A stretch of 64,000 bases of DNA, taken from positions 1,426,001 to 1,490,000 of the forward strand of contig NZ_CP114542.1 of NCBI RefSeq assembly GCF_027271155.1, written 5' to 3'. Below the pieces are notes generated by a model, which saw only the letters and a list, made by a program, of their open reading frames with translations, ran no database searches and was not told where the DNA came from. Shown piece after piece: positions 24,595-34,027 of the stretch; position 1 is the first letter of the stretch, and each line of letters opens with the position of its first letter. The translations under genes and the position numbers were made by a program. The DNA is from Brevundimonas subvibrioides (GTDB lineage Bacteria > Pseudomonadota > Alphaproteobacteria > Caulobacterales > Caulobacteraceae).

Positions 24595-25431
24595 ATGTCC
24601 GCCCAGTCCCAGCCGATCGTCAAGCGCCTCGCGGCTCCCGACATCATGAAGCGGAAGGGCGGCGAGCCGATCGTCTGCCTGACCGCCTATGACGCCCCGA
24701 CGGCGGCGCTGCTGGACGATCACTGCGACCTGCTGCTGGTCGGGGACAGCGTCGGCATGGTGGTGCACGGCCTGCCCAATACGGTCGGCGTGACGTTGGA
24801 GATGATGATCCTGCACGGCCAGGCGGTGATGCGCGGGTCGAAGCGGGCCATGGTCGTGATCGACATGCCGTTCGGCAGCTACGAAGGCGGGATGCAGATT
24901 GCCTATGAGAACTGCGCGCGGGTGATGAAGGAAACCGGGGCCCAGGCGGTCAAGCTGGAAAGCGGCCCGACGGTGCCCCAGACGATCGAATATCTGGTCC
25001 AGCGCGGCATCCCGGTCATGGGCCATGTCGGTCTGCGCCCCCAGGCGGTGCTGACCGAGGGCGCGTTCAAGGCCAAGGGCAAGACCGACGACGAGCGCCT
25101 GCGGGTCATCGCCGAGGCCGAGGCGACCGCCGACGCCGGAGCCTTCGCCATCGTCATCGAGGGCACGGCCGAGGGCGTGGCGCGCGAGATCACCGGCACG
25201 ATCGACAAGCCGACCATCGGCATCGGCGCCTCTGCCGCCTGTGACGGGCAGATCCTGGTGACACCGGACATGCTGGGCCTTTTCGACTGGACGCCGAAGT
25301 TCGTGCGCCGGTACGCCGATCTGCGCGGGGAAATCGACCGCGCGGTCGCAACCTATGCCGCCGATGTGAAAGCCCGCCGTTTTCCTGCCGAAGTCGAGAC
25401 CTACTTCTCGCGCACGCCCGTCACCTCCTGA
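24595..25431 (+). CDS. panB: 3-methyl-2-oxobutanoate hydroxymethyltransferase
   Basis: 278 residues. First committed step of pantothenate synthesis: transfers a hydroxymethyl group from 5,10-methylene-THF to 2-oxoisovalerate. LTAYDAPTAALLDDHCDLLLVGDSVGMVVHG carries metal-binding Asp. The conserved VVIDMPFGSY, AVKLESG, VMGHVGLRPQ, IVIEG and the catalytic Glu region GIGASAACDGQILV are all present. Length matches the family (about 270). Confidence 0.95.
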   Translation: MSAQSQPIVKRLAAPDIMKRKGGEPIVCLTAYDAPTAALLDDHCDLLLVGDSVGMVVHGLPNTVGVTLEMMILHGQAVMRGSKRAMVVIDMPFGSYEGGMQIAYENCARVMKETGAQAVKLESGPTVPQTIEYLVQRGIPVMGHVGLRPQAVLTEGAFKAKGKTDDERLRVIAEAEATADAGAFAIVIEGTAEGVAREITGTIDKPTIGIGASAACDGQILVTPDMLGLFDWTPKFVRRYADLRGEIDRAVATYAADVKARRFPAEVETYFSRTPVTS

Positions 25432-25527
25432 CGCGTCTTGCCCGTCAAGATGCGTTGCGGGGAAAGCGCCGACTGTCTAGGGTCCGCGCCGATTGGCTTT
25501 GCAGCGTTTTTTGGGGCGGCGTTTCAC

Positions 25528-26331
25528 GTGACTGATGTCTTTGAAGAGGTCGAGGAGGAGATTCGCTCCGAACGCCTCAAGCGCCTGGCGCGCACCTGGC
25601 TGCCGGTCGTGGGCGGCATTCTGGCCGTCGCCCTGGTCGCCGCCCTGGCATGGTGGGGCTGGCAGAGCTTCCAGACCAGCCAGGCCAGCAAGGCCTCCGT
25701 CGCCTATCAGCGCGGCATCGAGGCCCTGCAGTCCGGCGACAAGGCGGCGGCCGAGAGCGCCTTTGCCGAGGCCCAGAAGGCCGGCAACGGGGCCTACAAG
25801 GCCCTGGCCCTGCAGCAGCGCGCGGGTCTGGCCGTCGAGGCCAATCGCATCCCCGACGCCATCAAGCTGTTCGATGACGCCGCCAGGGCCGACTCCGATC
25901 CGATGCTGGCCGATCCGGCCCGCTACAAGGCCGCGCTGCTGCTGATGGACAACGGGGGGACGCTGGCGGACCTTGAGGCGCGCCTGATGCCCCTGACCGA
26001 CGATGACCGGCCCATGCGGCCGTTCGCGCAGGAGGCGCTGGGACTGGCGCGCCTGCAGTTCAACAAGCCCGCCGAAGCGCGCGAGCAGTTCGTGCTGCTG
26101 ACCCTCGGGCAGGACGTACCGGATTCGGTGCGCCAGCGCGCCCAGGCCGCGATCAGCATGATCGATGCCGGACTGGTGGCCGGGCTCGGCCCCATCGTCG
26201 CCGCCCAGCAACTGGTCCCGCCCCCGGAGCCCGCCCTGCCGACCGGCCCGGATGGCCAGCCGATCGACCCGCGTGCCCTGGAAGCCGCCCGTCAGGCCCA
26301 GGCCCAGGCCGAAGCCCAAGGGTCCAACTGA
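25528..26331 (+). CDS. YfgM-like tetratricopeptide membrane protein
   Basis: 267 residues. A charged N-terminus (TDVFEEVEEEIRSERLKRLARTW) precedes one membrane helix (LPVVGGILAVALVAALAWWGW) and a periplasmic TPR-like region (AYQRGIEALQSGDKAAAESAFAEAQKAG and later repeats). The start is a GTG. The order TPR protein, bamB, der is the same as E. coli yfgM-bamB-der, where YfgM is an ancillary SecYEG/periplasmic chaperone factor. The tail is Ala/Gln/Pro-rich. Confidence 0.82.
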   Translation: MTDVFEEVEEEIRSERLKRLARTWLPVVGGILAVALVAALAWWGWQSFQTSQASKASVAYQRGIEALQSGDKAAAESAFAEAQKAGNGAYKALALQQRAGLAVEANRIPDAIKLFDDAARADSDPMLADPARYKAALLLMDNGGTLADLEARLMPLTDDDRPMRPFAQEALGLARLQFNKPAEAREQFVLLTLGQDVPDSVRQRAQAAISMIDAGLVAGLGPIVAAQQLVPPPEPALPTGPDGQPIDPRALEAARQAQAQAEAQGSN

Positions 26332-26366
26332 CCGTGACGACCCGCCCCCTCAAGACCGGAACACCG

Positions 26367-27821
26367 ATGACCCCTGTGTCGCGCGCATTGAAGACGGCCC
26401 TGGTTCTGGGGCTCGCCGCCGGATTGGCGTCCTGCGGGACCGTGCGGCGCGCCCTGCCGTTCGGTCTGGGCAAGGACGACGCGCCCCAGGCCACGGCGAC
26501 CGAGGGGACGCGGATCTCGATCCTGACCTTTGAGCAGCAACTGGCCCCGTCCGCCGGTCTGGCGGGACGCGACTTCTTCCTGCCGGGACCGGTCGCGGCC
26601 AATTCCTGGCCTCTGCCGGGCGGCACCGAGACCAATTCGATCGAGCACGTCATCGCGGCACCGACCTTCACCGTCGCCTGGCGTCGCCGCATCGGCGACG
26701 GATCGGCCAGGACCCGCCAGGTCATGGCGCCGGTCGTGGCCGACGGTGGCCGCGTCTTCGTCATGGACGGCGAATCGACCGTGACCGCCGTCGATGCCGC
26801 CACCGGCGACATCGTCTGGAAGGTCGACGTCAAGCCGGACGGCCGGGAGGCCCGCGGTGGAGCCAGCCTGTTCGGCCTGCCCATTCCCTCCATCGGCGTC
26901 GGCGGACCGGGTGAACTGACCGGTGGCTTCGGTGGCGGCGTCGCCGTCGGCGGCGGCAAGGTCTTCGTCGCCTCCGGCTATCGCACCATGTCGGCCCTGG
27001 ACGCCGCCACCGGCGCAGTCGTCTGGACCCAGCCGGTCGATGTGCCGATCCATGGCGCGCCGACGGTGGCGGGCAACCACGTCTATGTCGTCGACGTCGA
27101 CAACCAGCTGATCGCCTTCAACACGGCGACGGGTCTGCAGGACTGGTCCTATCGCGGCATCGTCGAGCCGGCGCGGATCATGCGGGCCTCCAGCCCGGCG
27201 GTCAGCGGCGAGACGGTCATCGCCCCCTTCTCGTCCGGCGAAGTGGTCGCCCTGCGGGCCGGCAACGGCCAGGTGGTGTGGCAGCAGGTCCTGTCGCGCA
27301 CCAGCCGCACCAGCGCCCTGTCGGAGGTCCGCGACATCGCGGGTCGCCCGGTCATTTCGCGCGGCTTCGTCTATGCCGTCGGCCATTCGGGCGTGATGCA
27401 GGCCATGGACATCCGCACCGGTCAGCCGAAGTGGTCGCTGCCCGTCGCGGGCGTCAACGCGCCGCTGCCGGCGGGGGACGTGGTCTATGTGGTGTCCAAG
27501 TCGGGCGAGCTGACCCTGGTCAACCGGGAGTCGGGCGCGGTCTACTGGACCCGCAATCTGAACGACGGCCGGATCCGTCAGGAAGGCGGCTTCCTCGGCT
27601 TCTTCGACCGCACCGTGCGGCCGGAGTGGTCGGGTCCGATCCTGGCCTCGAACCGGCTGGTCCTGGTCAACTCCGACGGCGATGCCGTGGCCTTCGATCC
27701 GAAGACGGGCGTGGAGACCGCCAGCATCCCTCTCGGCGCACCCGCCTATATCGCCCCCGCCGCCTACAATGGCGCGCTCTATGTCCTGACCGACGACGGT
27801 GAACTGGTCAGCATCCGCTGA
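26367..27821 (+). CDS. bamB: Outer-membrane protein assembly factor BamB
   Basis: 484 residues. Lipoprotein signal ALKTALVLGLAAGLASCG with Cys near residue 23, then a PQQ-like eight-bladed propeller with repeated D-A-A-T-G-x-x-x-W units (VDAATGDIVWKV, LDAATGAVVWTQ, FNTATGLQDWS, MDIRTGQPKW, VNRESGAVYWT, FDPKTGVETAS). BamB is a lipoprotein scaffold of the BAM complex. An alternative GTG at 26334 would add 11 residues before the signal; the ATG is preferred because it gives a normal-length lipoprotein signal. The TPR gene ends just upstream. Confidence 0.9.
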   Translation: MTPVSRALKTALVLGLAAGLASCGTVRRALPFGLGKDDAPQATATEGTRISILTFEQQLAPSAGLAGRDFFLPGPVAANSWPLPGGTETNSIEHVIAAPTFTVAWRRRIGDGSARTRQVMAPVVADGGRVFVMDGESTVTAVDAATGDIVWKVDVKPDGREARGGASLFGLPIPSIGVGGPGELTGGFGGGVAVGGGKVFVASGYRTMSALDAATGAVVWTQPVDVPIHGAPTVAGNHVYVVDVDNQLIAFNTATGLQDWSYRGIVEPARIMRASSPAVSGETVIAPFSSGEVVALRAGNGQVVWQQVLSRTSRTSALSEVRDIAGRPVISRGFVYAVGHSGVMQAMDIRTGQPKWSLPVAGVNAPLPAGDVVYVVSKSGELTLVNRESGAVYWTRNLNDGRIRQEGGFLGFFDRTVRPEWSGPILASNRLVLVNSDGDAVAFDPKTGVETASIPLGAPAYIAPAAYNGALYVLTDDGELVSIR

Positions 27822-27853
27822 CCTTCCGCACCGAATTACGCTAGAAGGCCGAC

Positions 27854-29467
27854 ATGGCACTGAAGCTCGCCATCGTCGGCCGCCCGAATGTGGGCAAGTC
27901 GACACTGTTCAACCGGCTGGTCGGCAAGCGCCTTGCGCTCGTCGACGATCGTCCGGGCGTGACCCGCGACCGGCGCTATGCCGAGGGCAGCATCGGCGAC
28001 ATGGACCTGACGCTGATCGACACGGCAGGCTACGAGGACGTCAGCGACGACAGCCTGGAAAGCCGGATGCGCGAGCAGACCGAGCTGGCGCTGGAGGACG
28101 GCGACGTCATCCTGTTCATGATGGATGCGCGCGAGGGCGTGACCTCGCTGGACCGCATCTTCGCCGAGCGGCTGCGCAAACAGCACAAGCCCGTCATCCT
28201 GCTGGCCAACAAGGCCGAGAGCCGCGAGAGCGGTGGCGGGGTGGGGGAGGCGCACGCCCTGGGCTTCGGCGAGCCGGTCGCCATCTCGGCCGAGCACGGC
28301 GAGGGGATGGCCGACCTGTATGCCGCCATCCGCGACGCCTCGGTCGACATCTTCGTCGAGGAGATCGACGAGCCGGACAAGCCGATCCGCATCGCCATCA
28401 TCGGCCGTCCGAACGCCGGCAAGTCGACCCTGATCAACCGCCTGATCGGCGAGGACCGTCTGCTGACCGGGCCCGAGGCGGGGATCACCCGCGACTCGAT
28501 CTCGGTCGACTGGGAGTATGAGGGCCAGAACATCCGCCTGGTCGACACGGCCGGGATGCGGCGCAAGGCGCGGGTGCAGGAGAAGCTGGAAAAGCTGTCG
28601 GTCGCCGACACCATCCGCGCCATCACCTATGCCGAGGTCGTCGTGCTGGTGATGGACAAGGACAATGCCTTCGACGTCCAGGACCTGCAGCTGGCCGATC
28701 TGGTCGAGCGCGAGGGCCGGGCGCTGGTCTATGTCGCCGCCAAATGGGATCTGGAAGACCAGCCCCAGGCCAAAATGGCCGAGCTGAAGCATCTGGCCGA
28801 CGACAAGCTGCCGCAGCTGCGCGGGGCGCCGTTCGTGGCCCTGTCGGCGCATTCGGGGCGCGGCGTCGATCGCCTGATGCCCGCGGTGCTGAAGGCGCAC
28901 GAGACCTGGTCGGTCAAGGTCAAGACCAAGGATCTGAACGACTGGCTGGCCCTGGCGACCCAGAGGCATCCGCCCCCCGCCGTGGACGGCAAGCGGATCA
29001 AGACCAAATACATGGCCCAGACCAAGGCCCGCCCGCCGACCTTCGTCCTGTTCGCCAGCCGCGCCGCCTCCCTGCCCGAACACTATATCCGCTATCTGAC
29101 CAACAGCTTGCGCGAGAGCTTCGACCTGCCGGGCACGCCGCTGCGACTGACGATCAAGGGCGGGTCAGAGAACCCCTATGCCTCGGGCGGGGCCAAGTCC
29201 GGCCCCGAACGCTACAAGGGCGACGCCAAGACCGCGCCGCGCGCCGTCAGGAAGAAGGCGGAAGAGGAATCCCACCTGCCCGGCAAGGCGCTGGAACAGA
29301 AGAAGACCCGCGTCGCCAAGCCCCGCATCATCGGCGCAGTGAAGAACTCGGCGTCCAAGAAGGCCGGGTCGTCAGTGGCGGTCCAGGAGGGCGCGCGCGG
29401 CGGGGCACGGCAGGTGTCGCGCTCGGGCCGTGTGCGGACGGGGCAGAAGCATCTGCCGAAGAAGTAG
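27854..29467 (+). CDS. der: Ribosome-assembly GTPase Der (EngA)
   Basis: 537 residues. Two tandem GTPase domains: G1 motifs GRPNVGKSTLFN (near residue 8) and GRPNAGKSTLIN, G3 motifs IDTAGYED and VDTAGMRRK, G4 motifs ANKAES and AAKWDL. The first N-K-x-D is N-K-A-E here, as found in some alphaproteobacteria. A KH-like domain follows (RPPTFVLFASRAASLPEHYIRYLTNSLRE). The C-terminus is extended by roughly 70 basic residues beyond the E. coli form, which may contact rRNA. It acts in 50S subunit maturation. Confidence 0.95.
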   Translation: MALKLAIVGRPNVGKSTLFNRLVGKRLALVDDRPGVTRDRRYAEGSIGDMDLTLIDTAGYEDVSDDSLESRMREQTELALEDGDVILFMMDAREGVTSLDRIFAERLRKQHKPVILLANKAESRESGGGVGEAHALGFGEPVAISAEHGEGMADLYAAIRDASVDIFVEEIDEPDKPIRIAIIGRPNAGKSTLINRLIGEDRLLTGPEAGITRDSISVDWEYEGQNIRLVDTAGMRRKARVQEKLEKLSVADTIRAITYAEVVVLVMDKDNAFDVQDLQLADLVEREGRALVYVAAKWDLEDQPQAKMAELKHLADDKLPQLRGAPFVALSAHSGRGVDRLMPAVLKAHETWSVKVKTKDLNDWLALATQRHPPPAVDGKRIKTKYMAQTKARPPTFVLFASRAASLPEHYIRYLTNSLRESFDLPGTPLRLTIKGGSENPYASGGAKSGPERYKGDAKTAPRAVRKKAEEESHLPGKALEQKKTRVAKPRIIGAVKNSASKKAGSSVAVQEGARGGARQVSRSGRVRTGQKHLPKK

Positions 29468-29497
29468 GGGGGCTGTCTGAAGTCAGGCCGTCGTGCA

Positions 29498-29684
29498 GTC
29501 TCCTCCCCGTCGCTGCCTGGCGAGGGGGAGGGGGACCGCGAAGCGGTGGAGGGGCTTTTGAGGCCCGCACCGGGTCCGGGGTGAAGACCCTCTCCGTCCC
29601 GGCGCTGAAGAAGCGCTGCGCCTTGAGGACCGGCTCTTAGACGAGCCAACCGCAAGCCCCATCGCTACGCGACAGGGAGGAGAC
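29498..29684. repeat. 187-bp MITE-like element
   Basis: The terminal inverted arms GTCTCCTCCCCGTCGC (29498-29513) and GCGACAGGGAGGAGAC (29669-29684) match at 15 of 16 positions. Internal hairpins include ACCGC-GAA-GCGGT. No coding content. It fills most of the 322-bp gap between der and the next gene; the remaining 105 bp before 29790 show no clear signal. Confidence 0.6.
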
Positions 29685-29789
29685 CTCGCGAACTGCCGTT
29701 GAGGGTGGAAAGCAAACGTCAACCTAGGGTTCGACAGCGGATGTCGTGGTGGCTATAACTCATCGGACTAATGAGCCGCGAGAAACCTC

Positions 29790-30059
29790 ATGCTGGGTTG
29801 CTGCCCCAACTGCGCTACGCGGATAACGTACGCCCAGGCGGCTTTCAGCGGCAAAGAGATTGAATGCAGGCGATGCCAATACGCGCTCAATAAGCGCACG
29901 CCGCTTTGGCTGTTGCTGCCGGGGACGTGGGCGATCATAGCGTCGTTTCAGAGCTTTCCGGCAGACAGCTTTGTCCCATGGCTAGCCAGCGGACTCACGC
30001 TGGTGACCGTGGGCTTCGGCGCTAAGTATCTAAGCCGGGTGAGGTACTCCGCAGAGTAG
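29790..30059 (+). CDS. Small zinc-ribbon membrane protein
   Basis: 89 residues. An N-terminal zinc-ribbon-like CCPNCATRITY ... IECRRCQYAL (two CxxC pairs about 20 residues apart) is followed by two membrane helices (LWLLLPGTWAIIASF and WLASGLTLVTVGFGAKY). Lower GC than neighbours. No family is recognised; the CxxC pairs suggest zinc binding on the cytosolic side. Confidence 0.6.
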   Translation: MLGCCPNCATRITYAQAAFSGKEIECRRCQYALNKRTPLWLLLPGTWAIIASFQSFPADSFVPWLASGLTLVTVGFGAKYLSRVRYSAE

Positions 30060-30323
30060 AATGTGTTTCCGCAATCGGGAGGGAACCTGCCAGACGTCTG
30101 AGATGGGTCGACAAACGAAGTTGGTGCGGGAGTGAGACGCGGACGTTAGGCGCTCCGCCCCTCGTAGCCACCGTGCCCGCCCTGTCTCATTCCCCCTTGA
30201 ACATCCCGCCCGACTCCGGCATAAGCCGCCGCTCGCAGGCGGCTCATCCGATGGGCCGCCGCATTTCGTTTTCGCGCTGGCGGGTTTCGACCTGTGGCGC
30301 CCGACCCTGAGATTGAGACGGAC

Positions 30324-30506
30324 ATGGCTGTTCCGAAGCGCAAAGTATCGCCCTCGCGTCGCAATATGCGCCGCGCCCACGATGCCCTGGGCACCAACCC
30401 CTATACCGAAGACAAGGACACGGGCGAGCTGCGTCGGTCGCACCACATCGACCTGAAGACCGGCACCTATCGCGGCCGTCAGGTCCTGACGCCCAAGGAA
30501 GACTAG
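30324..30506 (+). CDS. rpmF: 50S ribosomal protein L32
   Basis: 60 residues. [22 protein letters not shown] is the universal L32 start. The protein lacks the CxxC zinc pairs present in some L32 forms, as is usual in alphaproteobacteria. The 264 bp upstream of it hold no gene; a TTGAAC-like and CATAAG-like pair near 30196-30225 may be its promoter. A strong terminator follows. Confidence 0.95.
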   Translation: MAVPKRKVSPSRRNMRRAHDALGTNPYTEDKDTGELRRSHHIDLKTGTYRGRQVLTPKED

Positions 30507-30538
30507 GCCTCTTCCTTCCACGGCTTTCGTGAGGTTTT

Positions 30539-30568
30539 CGGCGCGCGGGACACCCCGCGCGCCGTTTT
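30539..30568 (+). terminator. Rho-independent terminator after rpmF
   Basis: A perfect 11-bp stem CGGCGCGCGGG / CCCGCGCGCCG with an ACAC loop, followed by TTTTCG, lies 33 bp after the rpmF stop. Confidence 0.85.
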
Positions 30569-30679
30569 CGTGCGTTGAGGGGGCATCGACCTTCAAGGCG
30601 TGCCCTTCATGATCCGATCCCTGGCCGCAGAACCCGTTCTGGCCCGTCGGCGGTTGGCGATTCGCGGGGGGCGGGCTAA

Positions 30680-31999
<1,320 letters not shown>

Positions 32000-32014
32000 G
32001 GGCCCGGGACCGGT

Positions 32015-32749
32015 TCAGTCGATGCGGGTCCAGCCGAGAGGCTTCAGGACCTCCATCGGCCGGAACTGAGCCTTGTAGTCCATCTTGGGCGAGCCCTCGA
32101 CCCAGTAGCCCAGATAGACGAACGGCAGGCGCACGGTCGCGGCCTGGCGCAGGTGGTCCAGGATGGCAAAGACCCCCAGCGAGCGCTTGCCCAGGGCCGG
32201 GTCGAAGAAGCTATAGACCATCGAAAGCCCGTCCGAGAGCAGGTCGCACAGGGTGACCGCGACCAGGTCGCCGGGGCCTTCGTCGGTGCTGGGCAGGCGG
32301 TATTCGATCAGGTGGGTCCGGACCGCCGTGTCCTCGACCATGGCGATATAGTCGGGCCAGGTCATGTCGGTCATGCCGCCGCCCGGGTGGCGGGTTTCCA
32401 GATAGCGTTTCAGCAGGGCGAACTGCTCCTGCGTCGCCTCGGCCTCGACGAGATCGCGCGACAGGTCGGCGTTGCGGCTCAGGATCTTGCGATGCCCGCG
32501 CGAGGGCCGGAACTCCGGCACCGGCAGGCGGACCGAGATGCAGGCGTCGCACCCCTCGCAGGCCGGGCGATAGGCGATGTTCTGACTGCGGCGGAACCCG
32601 GCATGGGTCAGTTCGTCGTTGACATGCGCCCCGTCCGAGAAGGGCAGGTTGGCGAAGACCTTCCGCTCCGTCATGCCTGGCAGATAGGGGCAGGGCGCGA
32701 CCGCCGTCATGAAGAAGCGGAGCTGGCGCGTGGGAATATGCTGCGTCAC
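32015..32749 (-). CDS. bpt: Aspartate/glutamate leucyltransferase (Bpt)
   Basis: 244 residues. It adds Leu from leucyl-tRNA to N-terminal Asp or Glu of proteins, creating ClpS/ClpAP N-degrons. The N-terminal ATE domain carries PCPYLPGMTERKVFANL and the cysteine-rich IAYRPACEGCDACISVRLPV. The C-terminal domain carries LVAVTLCDLLSDGLSMVYSFFDP and the end-motif YWVEGSPKMDYKAQFRPMEVL. Length matches bacterial Bpt (about 240). Confidence 0.93.
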   Translation of the reverse strand: MTQHIPTRQLRFFMTAVAPCPYLPGMTERKVFANLPFSDGAHVNDELTHAGFRRSQNIAYRPACEGCDACISVRLPVPEFRPSRGHRKILSRNADLSRDLVEAEATQEQFALLKRYLETRHPGGGMTDMTWPDYIAMVEDTAVRTHLIEYRLPSTDEGPGDLVAVTLCDLLSDGLSMVYSFFDPALGKRSLGVFAILDHLRQAATVRLPFVYLGYWVEGSPKMDYKAQFRPMEVLKPLGWTRID

Positions 32750-32870
32750 GTCAGTGCGTCCGTATCGGTCGGACGATCATCGAGGGCAGGCAAGGCGTCA
32801 TGGGGGGATTTGGCGTCATTCCGGCCTGCGCCGCAAGACTGTTCGCGCCGGAACCGAACCGGCGCGATCC

Positions 32871-33776
32871 TCACAGGCTGGTGTCCGTCGGGAGCACGGG
32901 GGCCTCGCGCAACAGGACGATGGCGATGCGGCGGTTTCCGGCCAGCGATGGATCGTCCGGGTAGAGCGGATCGGACCCGGCCTTGCCCGCCACGGAATAG
33001 ACCCGGTCGACGTCGACGCCGGCCGCCTGCAGGATCTGACGCGACGCATCGGCGCGCGACGCCGAAAGGGGCCAGTCACCGGGGCTGGAGGCGCGGCCCG
33101 AGCCGGCGATGGCCGAGGTGTGGCCGGAGATCGAGATGCGGTTGGGCAGGCGGTTGATGACACCGGCGATGGCGCGCAGCAGGACCTGGGCGCGGGCGTT
33201 CGGGCGCGTCGAATTCTGGTCGAACATTGAGCGGCCTTCCTGGTCGACCAGCTGGATGCGCAGACCCTCCGGCGTCTGGTCGATGATCAGCTGTTTCGAC
33301 AGCTCGGCCAGCTCGGGCATGCGCTGCATGGCCTGACGCAGGGATTCGGCGGCCGAGGCGAATTCGGCGGCTTCGCGGGCGGCGATCTCGTCGCGCAGCT
33401 CCTCCTCGGAGGCGGCGGCCAGGTTGGGGCTGGTCCCGACTTCCTGGGGCGCGTCTTCGGGGGCCTCGGGGGCCTGCTCCTGAAGCACCGACATGGAGCC
33501 GGAGCTCTTGGCCCCGTCCTCGCCCAGGGAGGTGCCGCCCAGGATCCCGCCGGAGCCGGAGGTGGTCGCCGACACGCTGGCGGGCGCGAAATACTCGGCG
33601 ATGCCGCGCTTCTGCTCCGGGTCGGTCGTGTTGATCAGCCACATCAGGAGGAAGAAGGCCATCATCGCGGTCACGAAGTCCGCATAGGCGACCTTCCACG
33701 CGCCGCCGTGGTGTCCACCGCCGACGACCTTCTTGACCTTCTTGATGAGGATCGGACGATCACTCATGGACGACAT
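32871..33776 (-). CDS. motB: Flagellar motor protein MotB
   Basis: 301 residues. A basic N-terminus (RPILIKKVKKVVGGGHHGGAWKVAYADFVTAMMAFFLLMWLIN) holds the membrane helix with the proton-binding Asp (YADFVTAMMAFF). The C-terminal OmpA-like peptidoglycan-binding domain has ISISGHTSA, LSASRADASRQILQAAGV and NRRIAIVLL. MotB anchors the MotA/MotB stator to peptidoglycan. motA is not adjacent. A TTAACC word about 50 bp upstream could be a CtrA half-site; that is only suggestive. A second ATG lies 9 bp inside the chosen start. Confidence 0.93.
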   Translation of the reverse strand: MSSMSDRPILIKKVKKVVGGGHHGGAWKVAYADFVTAMMAFFLLMWLINTTDPEQKRGIAEYFAPASVSATTSGSGGILGGTSLGEDGAKSSGSMSVLQEQAPEAPEDAPQEVGTSPNLAAASEEELRDEIAAREAAEFASAAESLRQAMQRMPELAELSKQLIIDQTPEGLRIQLVDQEGRSMFDQNSTRPNARAQVLLRAIAGVINRLPNRISISGHTSAIAGSGRASSPGDWPLSASRADASRQILQAAGVDVDRVYSVAGKAGSDPLYPDDPSLAGNRRIAIVLLREAPVLPTDTSL

Positions 33777-33887
33777 GGCACGAGCCCTGAGACAACGATG
33801 CCTGACCGTGGTCGATCAAGGTTAAGGCTGCGTTTCCAATTGTGCGGTTGTGGCCGCGATCGCTTGCCCCTAAACCCACCGCCCAGT

Positions 33888-33972
33888 GCGGATGTGGCGA
33901 AACTGGTAGACGCACCAGATTTAGGTTCTGGCATCGCAAGATGTGGAGGTTCGAGTCCTCTCATCCGCACCA
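33888..33972 (+). tRNA. tRNA-Leu (anticodon UAG)
   Basis: 85 bases including an encoded CCA. The acceptor stem GCGGATG (33888-33894) pairs with CATCCGC (33962-33968), followed by discriminator A and CCA. The anticodon stem CCAGA/TCTGG encloses TTTAGGT, giving anticodon TAG. A class II variable arm (CATCGCAAGATG) and the T-arm GAGGTTCGAGTCCTC are present, as expected for leucine. Confidence 0.96.
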
Positions 33973-33978
33973 AAAACA

Positions 33979-34006
33979 AAAGGCCCGGGATCGCTCCCGG
34001 GCCTTT
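33979..34006 (+). terminator. Rho-independent terminator after tRNA-Leu
   Basis: A perfect 12-bp stem AAAGGCCCGGGA / TCCCGGGCCTTT with a TCGC loop begins 6 bp after the tRNA. It may also end the convergent permease transcript. Confidence 0.85.
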
Positions 34007-34027
34007 CGTCCTTGGGTGATCCGTAGA

